Positions 5,744 through 13,040 are shown, counted from the stretch's first letter. The stretch: DNA of 15,974 bases from Verrucomicrobiota bacterium (GCA_023430825.1 JAEYYL010000384.1:1-15974), one strand, 5' to 3'. Numbers and translations are program-made. Notes: a model not told the origin generated them from the letters alone.

Positions 5744-6668
5744 CAAACCCCTTTTCAAAATCGGCGTCGATGGCGGCGGCACCAAGACCGAGTGTATCCT
5801 GATCGATGAGACGGGCGCCGTCGTCGCGCGCCAGCTCGCTCCCGGCTCCAATCCCAACGTCGTCGGCCCCGACCAGGCGCGTTTGATCGTCACCGATGCA
5901 CTCTGCGCCCTGCTCGCCCAAGCGAACGCCGCTCATGGCTCCGGTCATTCGCCGCGCATCGCGCTCACGCGTTTCTACATGGCCGGCAGTCCGAATTTCT
6001 GGCGCGAGTTCGCCGCCGGATTGAAAGATTTTGGCGACGCCGCCTCGGCGGTCGATTCGCTGCCCGTGCTCGAACTCGCCACCGACGGCCAGCCCGGCCT
6101 CGTGCTCCACTCCGGCACCGGTTCGTTCGTCGCCGCCCGCGACGCCGCGGGTGCGATTCACTACGCCGGCGGACTCGGCTGGCGCTTCGGCGATCCAGGC
6201 AGCGGTTACGATCTCGGCCGTCGCGCCATCGCCCGCGCGCTGCTGGAGCTCCAGGGCTGGCTGCCGCCGTCGCGGCTCGGTCCGACCGTGCGCGATCGCA
6301 CGCCACTCGGTGAATCCGCCGACGCCTCCGCCCTCACGCGCTATTTTTACGCCGAGCCCGCCCCCAACCAGAAAATCGCCGCGCTCGCACCCGCGGTGCT
6401 GCGGCTCGCGACCGAGGGCGATCACACCGCGCACGCGCTGATCCTGGAATCCGCCGGCGAACTCCTCGACCTCGCCGCCCGCGTGACCACTAAACTTTTC
6501 GCCGGTGTCCCCGCCGACACGATTCGCGCCGGCCTGAGCGGCCCGATTCTCACGCATCCCGTCGTGCGCGAAATGCTCGCGCCGCGTTCGCCGCTGCCGC
6601 TCACCCCGATCGTCGACCCGCCGATCGAAGGCGTCCGCCGCCTCCTCGCGCGCACCCCCACGCCCTGA
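5739..6668 (+). CDS. BadF/BadG/BcrA/BcrD-family ATPase, N-acetylglucosamine kinase-like
   Basis: About 309 residues of the actin-like (ASKHA) sugar kinase fold, probably phosphorylating N-acetylglucosamine or a related amino sugar with ATP in the cytosol. Phosphate 1 motif FKIGVDGGGTKTECILID (6-23); probable catalytic Asp at D106, by spacing to the phosphate 2 loop; PGLVLHSGTGSF (119-130); GGLGWRFGDPGSGYDLGRRA (144-163), characteristic of this kinase family; adenosine-motif-like AGLSGPIL (264-271). The start is uncertain: GTG 5739 gives MGKPLFKIGVDGGG and normal family length, while TTG 5607, ATG 5610 and ATG 5670 are also in frame but would translate intergenic repeat sequence. The SIS gene upstream fits an amino-sugar pathway. 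Confidence 0.85.
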   Translation: MGKPLFKIGVDGGGTKTECILIDETGAVVARQLAPGSNPNVVGPDQARLIVTDALCALLAQANAAHGSGHSPRIALTRFYMAGSPNFWREFAAGLKDFGDAASAVDSLPVLELATDGQPGLVLHSGTGSFVAARDAAGAIHYAGGLGWRFGDPGSGYDLGRRAIARALLELQGWLPPSRLGPTVRDRTPLGESADASALTRYFYAEPAPNQKIAALAPAVLRLATEGDHTAHALILESAGELLDLAARVTTKLFAGVPADTIRAGLSGPILTHPVVREMLAPRSPLPLTPIVDPPIEGVRRLLARTPTP

Positions 6669-6900
6669 AGCGGCCTCACCCCAAGGTAACCCAATGGGTT
6701 ACTTTGTCTCCGCCCCGCACCCCGGGAGAAACGCCTCTCTCCCCCCGAGCGCATCGGCACAGTGCAGTTTAATCGGTTACACCTATGCCGGGGCGGGCGG
6801 GGGCGCGATGGCGACCGGACGCGAACGGACGGAAAGCCGCCCTGGCGAAGTCCTCCGGGAAACTGTTCGCCAGAGCGGCCTCGGGCGCTTTTCTCGCGAC
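6669..6900. promoter_or_regulatory. Intergenic region with two small hairpins
   Basis: 232 bp without a credible gene. GTAACCC-AAT-GGGTTAC (6686-6702) is a perfect 7-bp inverted repeat flanked by A and T residues and followed by TTT; GGGAGA...TCTCCC (6724-6743) follows. Together they could end the kinase transcript, or the first palindrome could be an operator. No convincing promoter boxes are visible. The frame of the next gene is open upstream to 6694, but that extension is low-complexity and lacks conservation signals. Confidence 0.35.
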
Positions 6901-8238
6901 ATGGGATTCTTCGATCGTTTCTCCGAGAAAAAGTCTGCGCCGACTCCACCGCCGTCCGTGCCGGCCGCCCCAACCGGCGAGCCGAATGTCGGGAGCATCC
7001 TGTCGCGGCTCGTCGCCGCCCGCGAACAGCTCGAGGCGAAGAACCTCCCCGGCGCCCTCGCCATCTACGACGAAGTCCTCGCGACCGCCGGTGACCGCGC
7101 CGACGTTCTCGTCACGATCTCCGCCGACCTCGGCACCAACGGCCACGTGCGCGAGATCATCGAACTGGTCGCGCCGCGCTACGACGCCGAGCGCCACGGC
7201 CCGGCGACGGGCTTGAACGTGCTGCAGGCTTACCTCGTCGAAAAAAATCCCGACGCCGCCCAACACGTGCTCGACCTGCTCTTCGCCTTGAACCGGCCCG
7301 AACTCGAGGAACGGCTCTTCGGCTTTTCCAACGCGATCGCCGAACTGATCCACCAGGAGCAGATCGCGATCTCGCCGCCGGTCGGCTCGAACGGCGGCAT
7401 CGCGCCCGAGCCGGCGAAGGTGAACCTCGTCAGCATCAGCAAACCGATGTGGTTCTACGGCCTCGAACCGCTCGCCGCGCAAGTCCTCCCGCCGAAGGGC
7501 GACCGGCTCCGACGCGTCGCTTTCGCACAATTGGCGACGCCCGGCCTGCCCGATTTCGCCGAGGTCGCTAAACAGCCGGAGAACGAACTCGGCCGGCTCA
7601 GCCGCGCCCTGCCGCTGTGGTTCGCCGAGACGTTTTATTTTTCGCCCCACTATCTGCCGACCGCCGCCGTCGGCATCGTCAACGGACATTACGCGCTCTT
7701 TCCCACCGAGTGGTCCAACGAAAATCTCCGCCAGCTGGTCGCCAGCACCGACGGCGGGCTCGACTACATTTTCACCGGCGCGCTTCGGCAGGTGTCGGAG
7801 GAATGGCAGCTCATCCTGCGCGTCTGGGAGGTGAAAAAATTCCGTGAGCGCAAGCAGTTCACCGCGCGCTGGACGCCGGCCACCGCGGACCGCGAACTCG
7901 CCAAGCTGCACGAGCAGATCCGGCTGTTCATGGAGTGGAGCCCGGAGAAAAACGGCGTGCCCTACGCCGCGCCCGCGTCGCCACGCGTCTGGCTGGATAC
8001 GCTGGGCGCCGCGCTCACGCTTTTCCTCGGCGAGAAAAACCTGCTGCCCAAGGAACAGCTCGCCGTGAGCGATGAGACGCTCGCCCGCGCCGCCGCCGCC
8101 GCCCCCGCCGGCGAGGCGGCCTCGCTGGCGTTCATCGCGCTGCGCAACCGCGCGGAAAAACTCGCCGTCGCCCAACGCCTCGACGCCGCGCTCGCGGCCT
8201 CGCCGCTAATCGCGCAGGCCTCGGCGCTGCCGACCTGA
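6901..8238 (+). CDS. Uncharacterised 445-residue protein, possible TPR-like N-terminus
   Basis: I do not recognise this protein as a named family. ATG 6901 starts MGFFDRFSEKK, a common beginning for soluble proteins; there is no signal peptide or membrane helix. A Pro/Ala-rich linker (13-28) precedes a helical segment (31-155) with TPR-like periodicity (AREQLEAKNLPGALAIYDEVL, 40-60; GLNVLQAYLVEKNPDAAQHV, 104-123). The middle region (175-345) is alpha/beta and contains LDYIFTGALRQVSEEWQLIL then RVWEVKKFRERKQFTARW (287-324). This resembles the tail of TolB/FlgO-like domains (sensing or assembly) in pattern only. Residues 355-440 are Ala-rich helices. aroG follows after 25 bp on the same strand, so they may be co-transcribed, but no functional link is evident. 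Confidence 0.75.
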   Translation: MGFFDRFSEKKSAPTPPPSVPAAPTGEPNVGSILSRLVAAREQLEAKNLPGALAIYDEVLATAGDRADVLVTISADLGTNGHVREIIELVAPRYDAERHGPATGLNVLQAYLVEKNPDAAQHVLDLLFALNRPELEERLFGFSNAIAELIHQEQIAISPPVGSNGGIAPEPAKVNLVSISKPMWFYGLEPLAAQVLPPKGDRLRRVAFAQLATPGLPDFAEVAKQPENELGRLSRALPLWFAETFYFSPHYLPTAAVGIVNGHYALFPTEWSNENLRQLVASTDGGLDYIFTGALRQVSEEWQLILRVWEVKKFRERKQFTARWTPATADRELAKLHEQIRLFMEWSPEKNGVPYAAPASPRVWLDTLGAALTLFLGEKNLLPKEQLAVSDETLARAAAAAPAGEAASLAFIALRNRAEKLAVAQRLDAALAASPLIAQASALPT

Positions 8239-8263
8239 ACGCAATCGGCGACGGTTTCCTCCG

Positions 8264-9334
8264 ATGCACCCTTCGACCGGCGATCTGCGCATCCGCGCGA
8301 TCAAGCCCCTGCTGCCGCCGTCGACGCTCGAGGCCGAACTGCCGCTGTCGGATGCCGGCGCGGAACAGATTGCCGCGTCCCGCCGCGCGATCGCGCGCAT
8401 CCTCGCCGGCACCGACGATCGCCTGCTGGTGGTCGTCGGCCCGTGCTCCATTCACGATCCCGCCGCGGCGGTCGAGTATGCCGAGCAGCTGCGTGCGGTC
8501 GCATCCGCGCAGGCCGACGATCTGCTCATCGCGATGCGCGTTTACTTCGAGAAGCCGCGCACCGTCACCGGCTGGAAGGGCTTGATCAACGACCCCGATC
8601 GCGATGGCGGCTACGAAATCAACCGCGGCCTGCAGCTCGCGCGCCGGTTGATGCTCGACGTCACCGCGCTCGGCCTGCCGATCGGCACCGAGTTTTTGGA
8701 TACGACGCTCGGGCAGTTCTACGCTGACCTCGTCGCGTGGGGCGCGATCGGCGCGCGGACGGTCGAGAGCCAGGTGCATCGCGAGCTCGCGTCCGGCTTG
8801 TCGATGCCGGTCGGTTTCAAGAACCGCACCGACGGCGACGTTCAAGTCGCGGTCGACGCGATTCGCTCCGCGCGGCAACCTCATTGGTTTCCCTCGCTCA
8901 CCCGCGACGGCGTGCCGGCGGTGATGGGCACGACCGGCAACGAACACGCGCACCTCGTGCTACGCGGCGGCACGCGCGGCCCCAACTACTCGGCTGCGAA
9001 CGTGCGCGACGCCGCCGTGCTGCTGCGGAACCACGATCTCCCGCCGCACGTGATGGTCGATTGCAGCCACGCGAACAGCGGCAAGGATCCGCAGCGACAG
9101 CCGTCGGTCGTCGCGGATCTCGCGGCGCAGCTCGCCGCCGGCGAACGCGCGATCGCGGCCGTGATGCTCGAAAGCCATCTCGTCGGCGGCACGCAGGACT
9201 ACCGGGCAAACCCGCTCGTTTACGGCCGCAGCGTCACCGACGCCTGCCTCGCCTGGGAGGAAACGCTGCCCCTCTTCGATGAACTGGCGCTCGCGGTGCG
9301 CCGCCGTCGCGGAAACGCGCCGGCCGCCGGCTGA
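8264..9334 (+). CDS. aroG: 3-deoxy-7-phosphoheptulonate (DAHP) synthase, class I
   Basis: Condenses phosphoenolpyruvate with erythrose 4-phosphate, the first step of the shikimate pathway, in the cytosol. 356 residues, close to the 350 of E. coli AroG, with nearly the same numbering. Metal ligands are all present: C61 in VGPCSIHD, H269 in MVDCSHANSGK, E303 in MLESHLVGG and D326 in SVTDACLAW. K97 (MRVYFEKPRT) and GWKGLINDP bind PEP. FKNRTDG (185-191) carries Arg where the E. coli enzymes have Gly. S180 (LASGLSMPVG), tied to Phe feedback in AroG, is conserved, but the feedback amino acid cannot be assigned from sequence alone, so the symbol stands for the family (aroF/G/H). No ribosome-binding site precedes ATG 8264. 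Confidence 0.93.
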   Translation: MHPSTGDLRIRAIKPLLPPSTLEAELPLSDAGAEQIAASRRAIARILAGTDDRLLVVVGPCSIHDPAAAVEYAEQLRAVASAQADDLLIAMRVYFEKPRTVTGWKGLINDPDRDGGYEINRGLQLARRLMLDVTALGLPIGTEFLDTTLGQFYADLVAWGAIGARTVESQVHRELASGLSMPVGFKNRTDGDVQVAVDAIRSARQPHWFPSLTRDGVPAVMGTTGNEHAHLVLRGGTRGPNYSAANVRDAAVLLRNHDLPPHVMVDCSHANSGKDPQRQPSVVADLAAQLAAGERAIAAVMLESHLVGGTQDYRANPLVYGRSVTDACLAWEETLPLFDELALAVRRRRGNAPAAG

Positions 9335-9378
9335 GATTGAGCCGCTTGCCATGAACCCGCGGGCGGGCGACCCATCGG

Positions 9379-9405
9379 ATCGCCTGCAAGCAGGCTCCGA
9401 CCTCC
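9379..9405. repeat. REP singlet
   Basis: One REP unit, matching the right-hand arm of the 9601-9675 element (through CCTACCTCC) with one change (CTCCTAC to CTCCGAC). No inverted partner is visible within 100 bp, so it is a solitary or decayed unit. Confidence 0.75.
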
Positions 9406-9477
9406 GCGCTCACCCTGCGCGTTATCCCGCATAAATCACGCTCTCTCGTGAACCAGCTACACGCTGTGGCTTGCTCG

Positions 9478-9558
9478 CATTGCGAGGAGCGAAGCGACGA
9501 AGCAATCCATCTCGCCCGATAGGGCAGACCCAAATTCATCAAGGCGTGTTACACCGAG
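9478..9558 (-). repeat. MITE-like dispersed repeat, copy 2 (inverted)
   Basis: Read on the minus strand this matches 5591-5673: GTGTAACACGCCTTGATGAA at one end and GATGGATTGCTTCGTCGCTT plus CGCTCCTCGC at the other. The two copies face opposite ways, 3.8 kb apart. Confidence 0.75.
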
Positions 9559-9600
9559 ATCCTAGCGCGTTCTCAAAAAAACTATAGCCATTGCTGAATG

Positions 9601-9675
9601 GGAGGTAGGAGCCTGCTTGCAGGCGATTTCGGTGTGCGAACGATCAACATCGCCTGCAAGCAGGCTCCTACCTCC
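9601..9675. repeat. REPIN-like element, second copy
   Basis: Perfect 27-bp inverted arms (9601-9627 and 9649-9675) with a 21-bp spacer. The arm core is the same as in the 2338-2412 element, while the spacer sequence differs, so arms are conserved and loops are not. It is placed between convergent genes. Confidence 0.85.
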
Positions 9676-9722
9676 GGCTACGACTCTCTTTGAACTGCTC
9701 TAGAGGGCCGACACGGAAGAAT

Positions 9723-9757
9723 CAGGAGGCACAAGGTGTTTGGGAGCCTTGCAGGCA
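9723..9757 (-). repeat. Second copy of the CACAAGGTGTTT repeat
   Basis: Matches the reverse complement of 5527-5564 (CAGGAGG, CACAAGGTGTTT, then CCTTGCAGGCAG against GCTTGCATGCAGC). Confidence 0.5.
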
Positions 9758-9805
9758 GACGAGCGCCAACGACGATGAAGGCTCGGATCTGCTTCAAGTA
9801 TTTCG

Positions 9806-9850
9806 CTCTGTGGCCTCCGTGTCGGAGCTCTGTGTTCTCTGTGTTCCCTC
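9806..9850 (+). repeat. CTCTGTG / CTCCGTG tandem tract
   Basis: Successive units TCTGTGGC, CTCCGTGTC, GCTCTGTGTT, CTCTGTGTT and CCTCCGTTT form a degenerate 8-10 bp direct repeat of the same style as 5580-5600, 4607-4638 and 5717-5743. It lies just beyond the 3' end of rlmN. Confidence 0.45.
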
Positions 9851-9880
9851 CGTTTGGTTCGTTGCGATGATGAATGCGCG

Positions 9881-11020
9881 CTACGCCGATTCCATCACCG
9901 CCAGCTGCCCGCAGCCGGCGGCGATGTCGATGCCGCGGCGCTGGCGGACGGTGCTCGGCAACTTGAACTCGTCGGCGAGAATCTGCTGAAACCGTTTCGC
10001 CGCCTCGCTCCGCGTAGGCGCGCCGTCGTATCCAGCGGTTGGATTCAGCGGAATCAGGTTCACCTGCGCGGGCCGGCCGTGCAGCAGCCGGCCGACGGCG
10101 CGGGCGTGATCGGGCGTGTCGTTTTTGCCTTCGATCAGCGTCCACTCGTAGAAAATTTTCCGGCCCGTGAGCTCGCTGTAGGTGCCGCAGGCGGCCATGA
10201 GTTCGTCGAGCGGCCACTTCTTCGCCGCCGGGACGAGCGCGGCGCGTTCCTCCTGGTTCGCCGCGTGCAACGACACCGCGAGGTGCAGCGGCCGCCGCTC
10301 GCGCGCGAGCCGCAGGATCCCCGGCACGACGCCGACGGTGCTGAGCGTGATCCGCTCCGCCCCCAGCGCGAGGCCGCCGTCGTCGCGCAGGATGTCCATC
10401 GCCGTCATCACCGCGTCGTAATTGTGCAGCGGCTCACCCATCCCCATCAGCACGAGATTCCGCAACCGCCCCGCGGTATTGTCATATAATGTATGACATT
10501 CTCCCGAGCGCCGCTCCCCGGGGGCGGGCGCCCGCAGGGCGCGGGCGACGTGCACGGCCTGCGCGACGATTTCGCCGGGCGTGAGGTGACGCGTGTAGCC
10601 CATCTGGCCGGTCGCGCAGAACACGCAGCCCATCGCGCATCCGACCTGGCTCGACACGCACGCGGTCACGCGGCCGGTGAAGCGCATCAGGACGGTTTCG
10701 ATTTTTTCGCCGTCGTTCAGCGCGAGCAGGTATTTGCGCGTGAAACCGTCCGACGAATCCGTCGCATTCGCCGTCGGCAGTTTTCCGATCCGGGCGTCGG
10801 TCTCGAGCCGGGCGAGCACGCGTGCCGGCAACTCGGGCATCGCCGCGAACGAATCGGCCAGCTCGAGATAAAGATACGACCAAATCCGCGCGGCGTGCGC
10901 GGGATTGAGTTCGCGCTGGCTGAGCCAGTGACGCAGGGCGGTGCGCGTGAGATCGTAGAGATTGGTGCGGAGGTCGGACACGAAGGCGGACAGGGAAAGG
11001 GCGCCGGACGCCGCGCGCAA
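9881..11020 (-). CDS. rlmN: 23S rRNA (adenine-2503 C2) / tRNA methyltransferase RlmN
   Basis: Radical-SAM enzyme that methylates C2 of A2503 in 23S rRNA and A37 of some tRNAs in the cytosol. 379 residues. N-terminal accessory domain starts near NLYDLT (20-25). The radical-SAM cluster motif is C128-x3-C132-x2-C135 in GCAMGCVFCATGQMGY, preceded by CVSSQVGC; LMGMGEPLHNYDAV (191-204) is the SAM-binding segment; NLIPLNPTAG (321-330) is near the C-terminus; and C370 in RRGIDIAAGCGQL is the methyl-carrying cysteine. Start: TTG 11020 follows an in-frame stop about 36 bases upstream; GTG 10981 is an alternative that still keeps the NLYDLT region. About 13 extra residues (SGECHTLYDNTAG, 172-184) lie in a loop before the LMGMGEP strand compared with E. 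coli RlmN. Upstream neighbour upp is 55 bp away on the same strand. Confidence 0.94.
   Translation of the reverse strand: MRAASGALSLSAFVSDLRTNLYDLTRTALRHWLSQRELNPAHAARIWSYLYLELADSFAAMPELPARVLARLETDARIGKLPTANATDSSDGFTRKYLLALNDGEKIETVLMRFTGRVTACVSSQVGCAMGCVFCATGQMGYTRHLTPGEIVAQAVHVARALRAPAPGERRSGECHTLYDNTAGRLRNLVLMGMGEPLHNYDAVMTAMDILRDDGGLALGAERITLSTVGVVPGILRLARERRPLHLAVSLHAANQEERAALVPAAKKWPLDELMAACGTYSELTGRKIFYEWTLIEGKNDTPDHARAVGRLLHGRPAQVNLIPLNPTAGYDGAPTRSEAAKRFQQILADEFKLPSTVRQRRGIDIAAGCGQLAVMESA
10472..10505. repeat. AT-rich palindrome inserted in rlmN
   Basis: TGTCATA-TAATG-TATGACA (10480-10498) is a perfect 7-bp inverted repeat in an AT-rich island within a gene of very high GC. It codes in frame for the extra loop residues of RlmN. 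GC-rich self-complementary sequence (CGCCCGC...GCGGGCG, about 10530-10550) lies beside it. Origin as a small inserted element is inferred. Confidence 0.5.
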
Positions 11021-11043
11021 GCCGGCCGCACACGTCGACCCGC

Positions 11044-11066
11044 AGTAGGGCGGGCTTCAGCCCGCC
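11044..11066. repeat. REP-like palindrome between upp and rlmN
   Basis: GTAGGGCGGGCTTCAGCCCGCC has an 8-bp perfect stem (11049-11056 with 11059-11066). It shares the GTAGGGCGGG start and palindromic layout of the element at 32-58 and fills half of the 55-bp gap between upp and rlmN. Confidence 0.65.
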
Positions 11067-11075
11067 TCCGCTGCA

Positions 11076-11696
11076 TCACGTCCCATACAGCCGGTCGCCG
11101 AAGTCGCCGAGGCCCGGGAGGATGTATTTGCGCGCGTCGAGTTCGCGGTCGAGGGCCGCGGTGAAAATCGGCAGACCGGGATGGCTCTGGTGCACGCGCG
11201 CCACGCCTTCGGGCGAGCTGACGATGCTTACGAGCGAGATCCGCGCGGCGCCGTGGGCGCGCAGGACGTCGATCGCCTGCACCGCCGAGCCGCCCGTCGC
11301 CAGCATCGGATCGACGAGCAGCACCCGGGTGCCCCCCGTCAGCGGCGGAAGTTTGCAATAGTAGCTGCGCGCCACCGCCGTGACGTGGTCGCGCTCGAGT
11401 CCGACGTAGCCGACGCTCACGTCGGGAAACACATCGAGGAACGGCTGCACCATCCCGAGACCGGCGCGCAGGATCGGCACGAGCACGAGCGGCTGGTGGG
11501 CGAGCACACGGCCGACCATCGGTTCGAGCGGCGTTTCGACGGTTTTCTCCTCGAGGGAGAAATCGCGCGTCGCCTCGATCGCGAGCAGCAGGCTGATCTG
11601 GTAGCACAGTGTGCGAAATGTCGCCGGCTTGGTCGTGCGATCGCGCAGGTGGGTGACGACGTGATGCGCGAGCGGATGATCGAGAACGTGGAGCAT
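11076..11696 (-). CDS. upp: Uracil phosphoribosyltransferase
   Basis: Cytosolic pyrimidine-salvage enzyme making UMP from uracil and PRPP. 206 residues, the normal length for Upp. PRPP-binding loop VLLVDPMLATGGSA (125-138); VPILRAGLGM (73-82), the conserved segment holding the catalytic region; and the C-terminal uracil-recognition sequence PGLGDFGDRLYGT (194-206). ATG 11696 gives MLHVLDHPLAHHVVTHLRD, matching the usual N-terminus. rlmN follows 55 bp downstream on the same strand, and a cupin gene is divergent 136 bp away. Confidence 0.95.
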   Translation of the reverse strand: MLHVLDHPLAHHVVTHLRDRTTKPATFRTLCYQISLLLAIEATRDFSLEEKTVETPLEPMVGRVLAHQPLVLVPILRAGLGMVQPFLDVFPDVSVGYVGLERDHVTAVARSYYCKLPPLTGGTRVLLVDPMLATGGSAVQAIDVLRAHGAARISLVSIVSSPEGVARVHQSHPGLPIFTAALDRELDARKYILPGLGDFGDRLYGT

Positions 11697-11832
11697 GACG
11701 CGGAGCGGCGGCGTGGTTCTAGCGCGGCAAGGCCGCGTGGCAAGGCGCGGCTGCGGCGGCGAGCGCAGGGGATTCGGCCCACCCGCAACTCCGGGCTTCC
11801 GCCGATCGCTCGTTTCGTGCTTGGTTGCGCGC

Positions 11833-12357
11833 GTGACGCCCGAGGCCGCCAGGATGATCGCCGCGCTGGAGCTTGTCCCCCTGCCGCACGAGGGCGGGTT
11901 TTTCCGGCAAACGTGGGTGAGCGGTCGCGAGCTGGCGACGGACGCCGGCGAGCGGCAAGCCGCGGCGTCGGCGATTTATTTACTGCTCACGGCGCAGGAT
12001 TTTTCGGCGCTGCACCGGCTGGGCGGCGACGAGGTGTGGCTGTTCCATGGCGGCGATCCGGTCGAGCACGTGCAACTCGACCCGGCGATGGGCGGCGCGC
12101 GCGTGGCGCGGATGGGCGCGGATGTGCTCGGCGGTGAAGTCCCGCAACTCGTCGTTCGCGCGGGCACCTGGCAGGGCGCCCGGTTGGCCGGCTGGCCAGC
12201 GGGCGGGCTCACCGAGGAAGTGCCGCGTGGCTGGGCGCTGCTCAGTTGCATCATGGCGCCGGCGTGGGACGAGCGCGCCTTCGAACTCGGCGAACGGGCG
12301 GCGTTGGCGGCGGAATTCCCCGCAGCGGCGGAATTGGTGCGCGCGCTGACGAGATGA
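11833..12357 (+). CDS. DUF985 cupin-family protein
   Basis: 174-residue small beta-barrel protein of the cupin_5/DUF985 family; no firm enzymatic role is known for these proteins. Visible landmarks are LVPLPHEGGFFRQTW (14-28), AIYLLLTAQDFSALHRLGGDEVWLFHGGDPVE (48-79) with the HxxxxxE metal-type residues, GADVLGGEVPQLVVRAGTWQGARL (95-118) and LLSCIMAPAWDERAFELG (136-153). GTG 11833 (MTPEAARMIAALEL) is preferred because the frame upstream to 11695 is Arg-rich and would overlap upp. Its stop overlaps an ATG of the pdxH frame (ATGA, 12354-12357), suggesting translational coupling. The 136 bp upstream shows no recognised site. Confidence 0.82.
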   Translation: MTPEAARMIAALELVPLPHEGGFFRQTWVSGRELATDAGERQAAASAIYLLLTAQDFSALHRLGGDEVWLFHGGDPVEHVQLDPAMGGARVARMGADVLGGEVPQLVVRAGTWQGARLAGWPAGGLTEEVPRGWALLSCIMAPAWDERAFELGERAALAAEFPAAAELVRALTR

Positions 12358-12401
12358 CTTTTGACAGCACCGGTGCGCCGGCCCACCCTCGCCTTTCCCC
12401 C

Positions 12402-13040
12402 ATGTCACTGGCCGATCTGCGCAAAGATTACAGCCTCGCCGGGCTCGCCGAAAAGGACCTCGCGCGCGATCCGTTTCGCCAGTTCGAGAAATGGTTTCAG
12501 GAAGCCGAGGCGGCGAAGCTCACCGAGCCGAACGCCATGACGCTCGCCACGGCGGGGCGCGATGGCCGGCCCACGGCGCGCACGGTGTTGCTCAAGGGCG
12601 TGGACGGCCGCGGCTTCGTTTTCTACACGAACTACGAGAGTCGCAAGGGCCGCGAGCTCGAGATCAATCCGCGCGCGACGCTGTTGTTTCCGTGGATCGC
12701 GCTGGAGCGGCAGGTGATCGTCGAGGGCGCGGTGGCGAAGGTGTCGCGCGAGGAGGCCGAGGCGTATTTTCACAGCCGCCCGCGGCTCAGTCAGCTGTCG
12801 GCGTGGGTGTCGCAGCAGAGTTCGATCATCTCGGGCCGGAAGCTGCTCGAGGACGCGATGAAGGAGCTGGAGAAGAAATATGCGGGCCAGCCCGTGGCGC
12901 TGCCGCCGCACTGGGGCGGATATCGTGTCGCTCCGGAATCGGTGGAATTCTGGCAGGGCCGGCGCAGCCGGCTGCACGACCGATTGCGCTATCGGCGCGG
13001 TGAGGACGGCGGCTGGCTGGTCGAGCGACTCGCACCGTGA
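12402..13040 (+). CDS. pdxH: Pyridoxamine/pyridoxine 5'-phosphate oxidase
   Basis: FMN-dependent cytosolic enzyme converting pyridoxine or pyridoxamine 5'-phosphate to pyridoxal 5'-phosphate. 212 residues from ATG 12402 (MSLADLRKDYSLAGL), close to the 218 of E. coli. FMN/substrate region RTVLLKGVDGRGFVFYTNYESRKG (60-83), LLFPWIALERQVIVEGA (94-110), YFHSRPRLSQLSAWVSQQSS (122-141) and the C-terminal family signature FWQGRRSRLHDR (183-194), ending VERLAP as in E. coli. An in-frame ATG at 12354, overlapping the cupin stop as ATGA, would add 16 residues; conservation favours 12402, gene coupling favours 12354. Its stop overlaps the GTG start of the histidine kinase (GTGA). Confidence 0.95.
   Translation: MSLADLRKDYSLAGLAEKDLARDPFRQFEKWFQEAEAAKLTEPNAMTLATAGRDGRPTARTVLLKGVDGRGFVFYTNYESRKGRELEINPRATLLFPWIALERQVIVEGAVAKVSREEAEAYFHSRPRLSQLSAWVSQQSSIISGRKLLEDAMKELEKKYAGQPVALPPHWGGYRVAPESVEFWQGRRSRLHDRLRYRRGEDGGWLVERLAP

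Larger units (their letters stand above)
9335..9880. other. Repeat-dense convergent intergenic region (aroG / rlmN)
   Basis: 546 bp between two convergent genes, with no credible coding sequence. It contains a REP singlet (9379-9405), the inverted MITE-like copy (9478-9558), a T/A run (9573-9585), a REPIN (9601-9675), a composite unit (9723-9757) and a CTCTGTG tract (9806-9850). Small open frames here translate the repeats and show no protein-like features. The REPIN could help end transcription from both sides. Confidence 0.7.

Noticed and set aside
6769..8175. 468-codon minus-strand frame opposite the unknown gene
   Set aside because: The plus frame has a sensible start, soluble-protein composition and helical periodicity; the minus frame is Gly/Arg/Glu-rich antisense.
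9570..9590. CTCAAAAAAACTATAG as a promoter or intrinsic terminator
   Set aside because: The A/T run has no adjacent stem and no matching -35/-10 pair; it cannot be supported beyond being AT-rich.
9690..9989. Small plus-strand open frame in the aroG-rlmN gap
   Set aside because: It translates repeat sequence (including the CTCTGTG tract as SELCVLCVPSV) and then runs antisense into rlmN.
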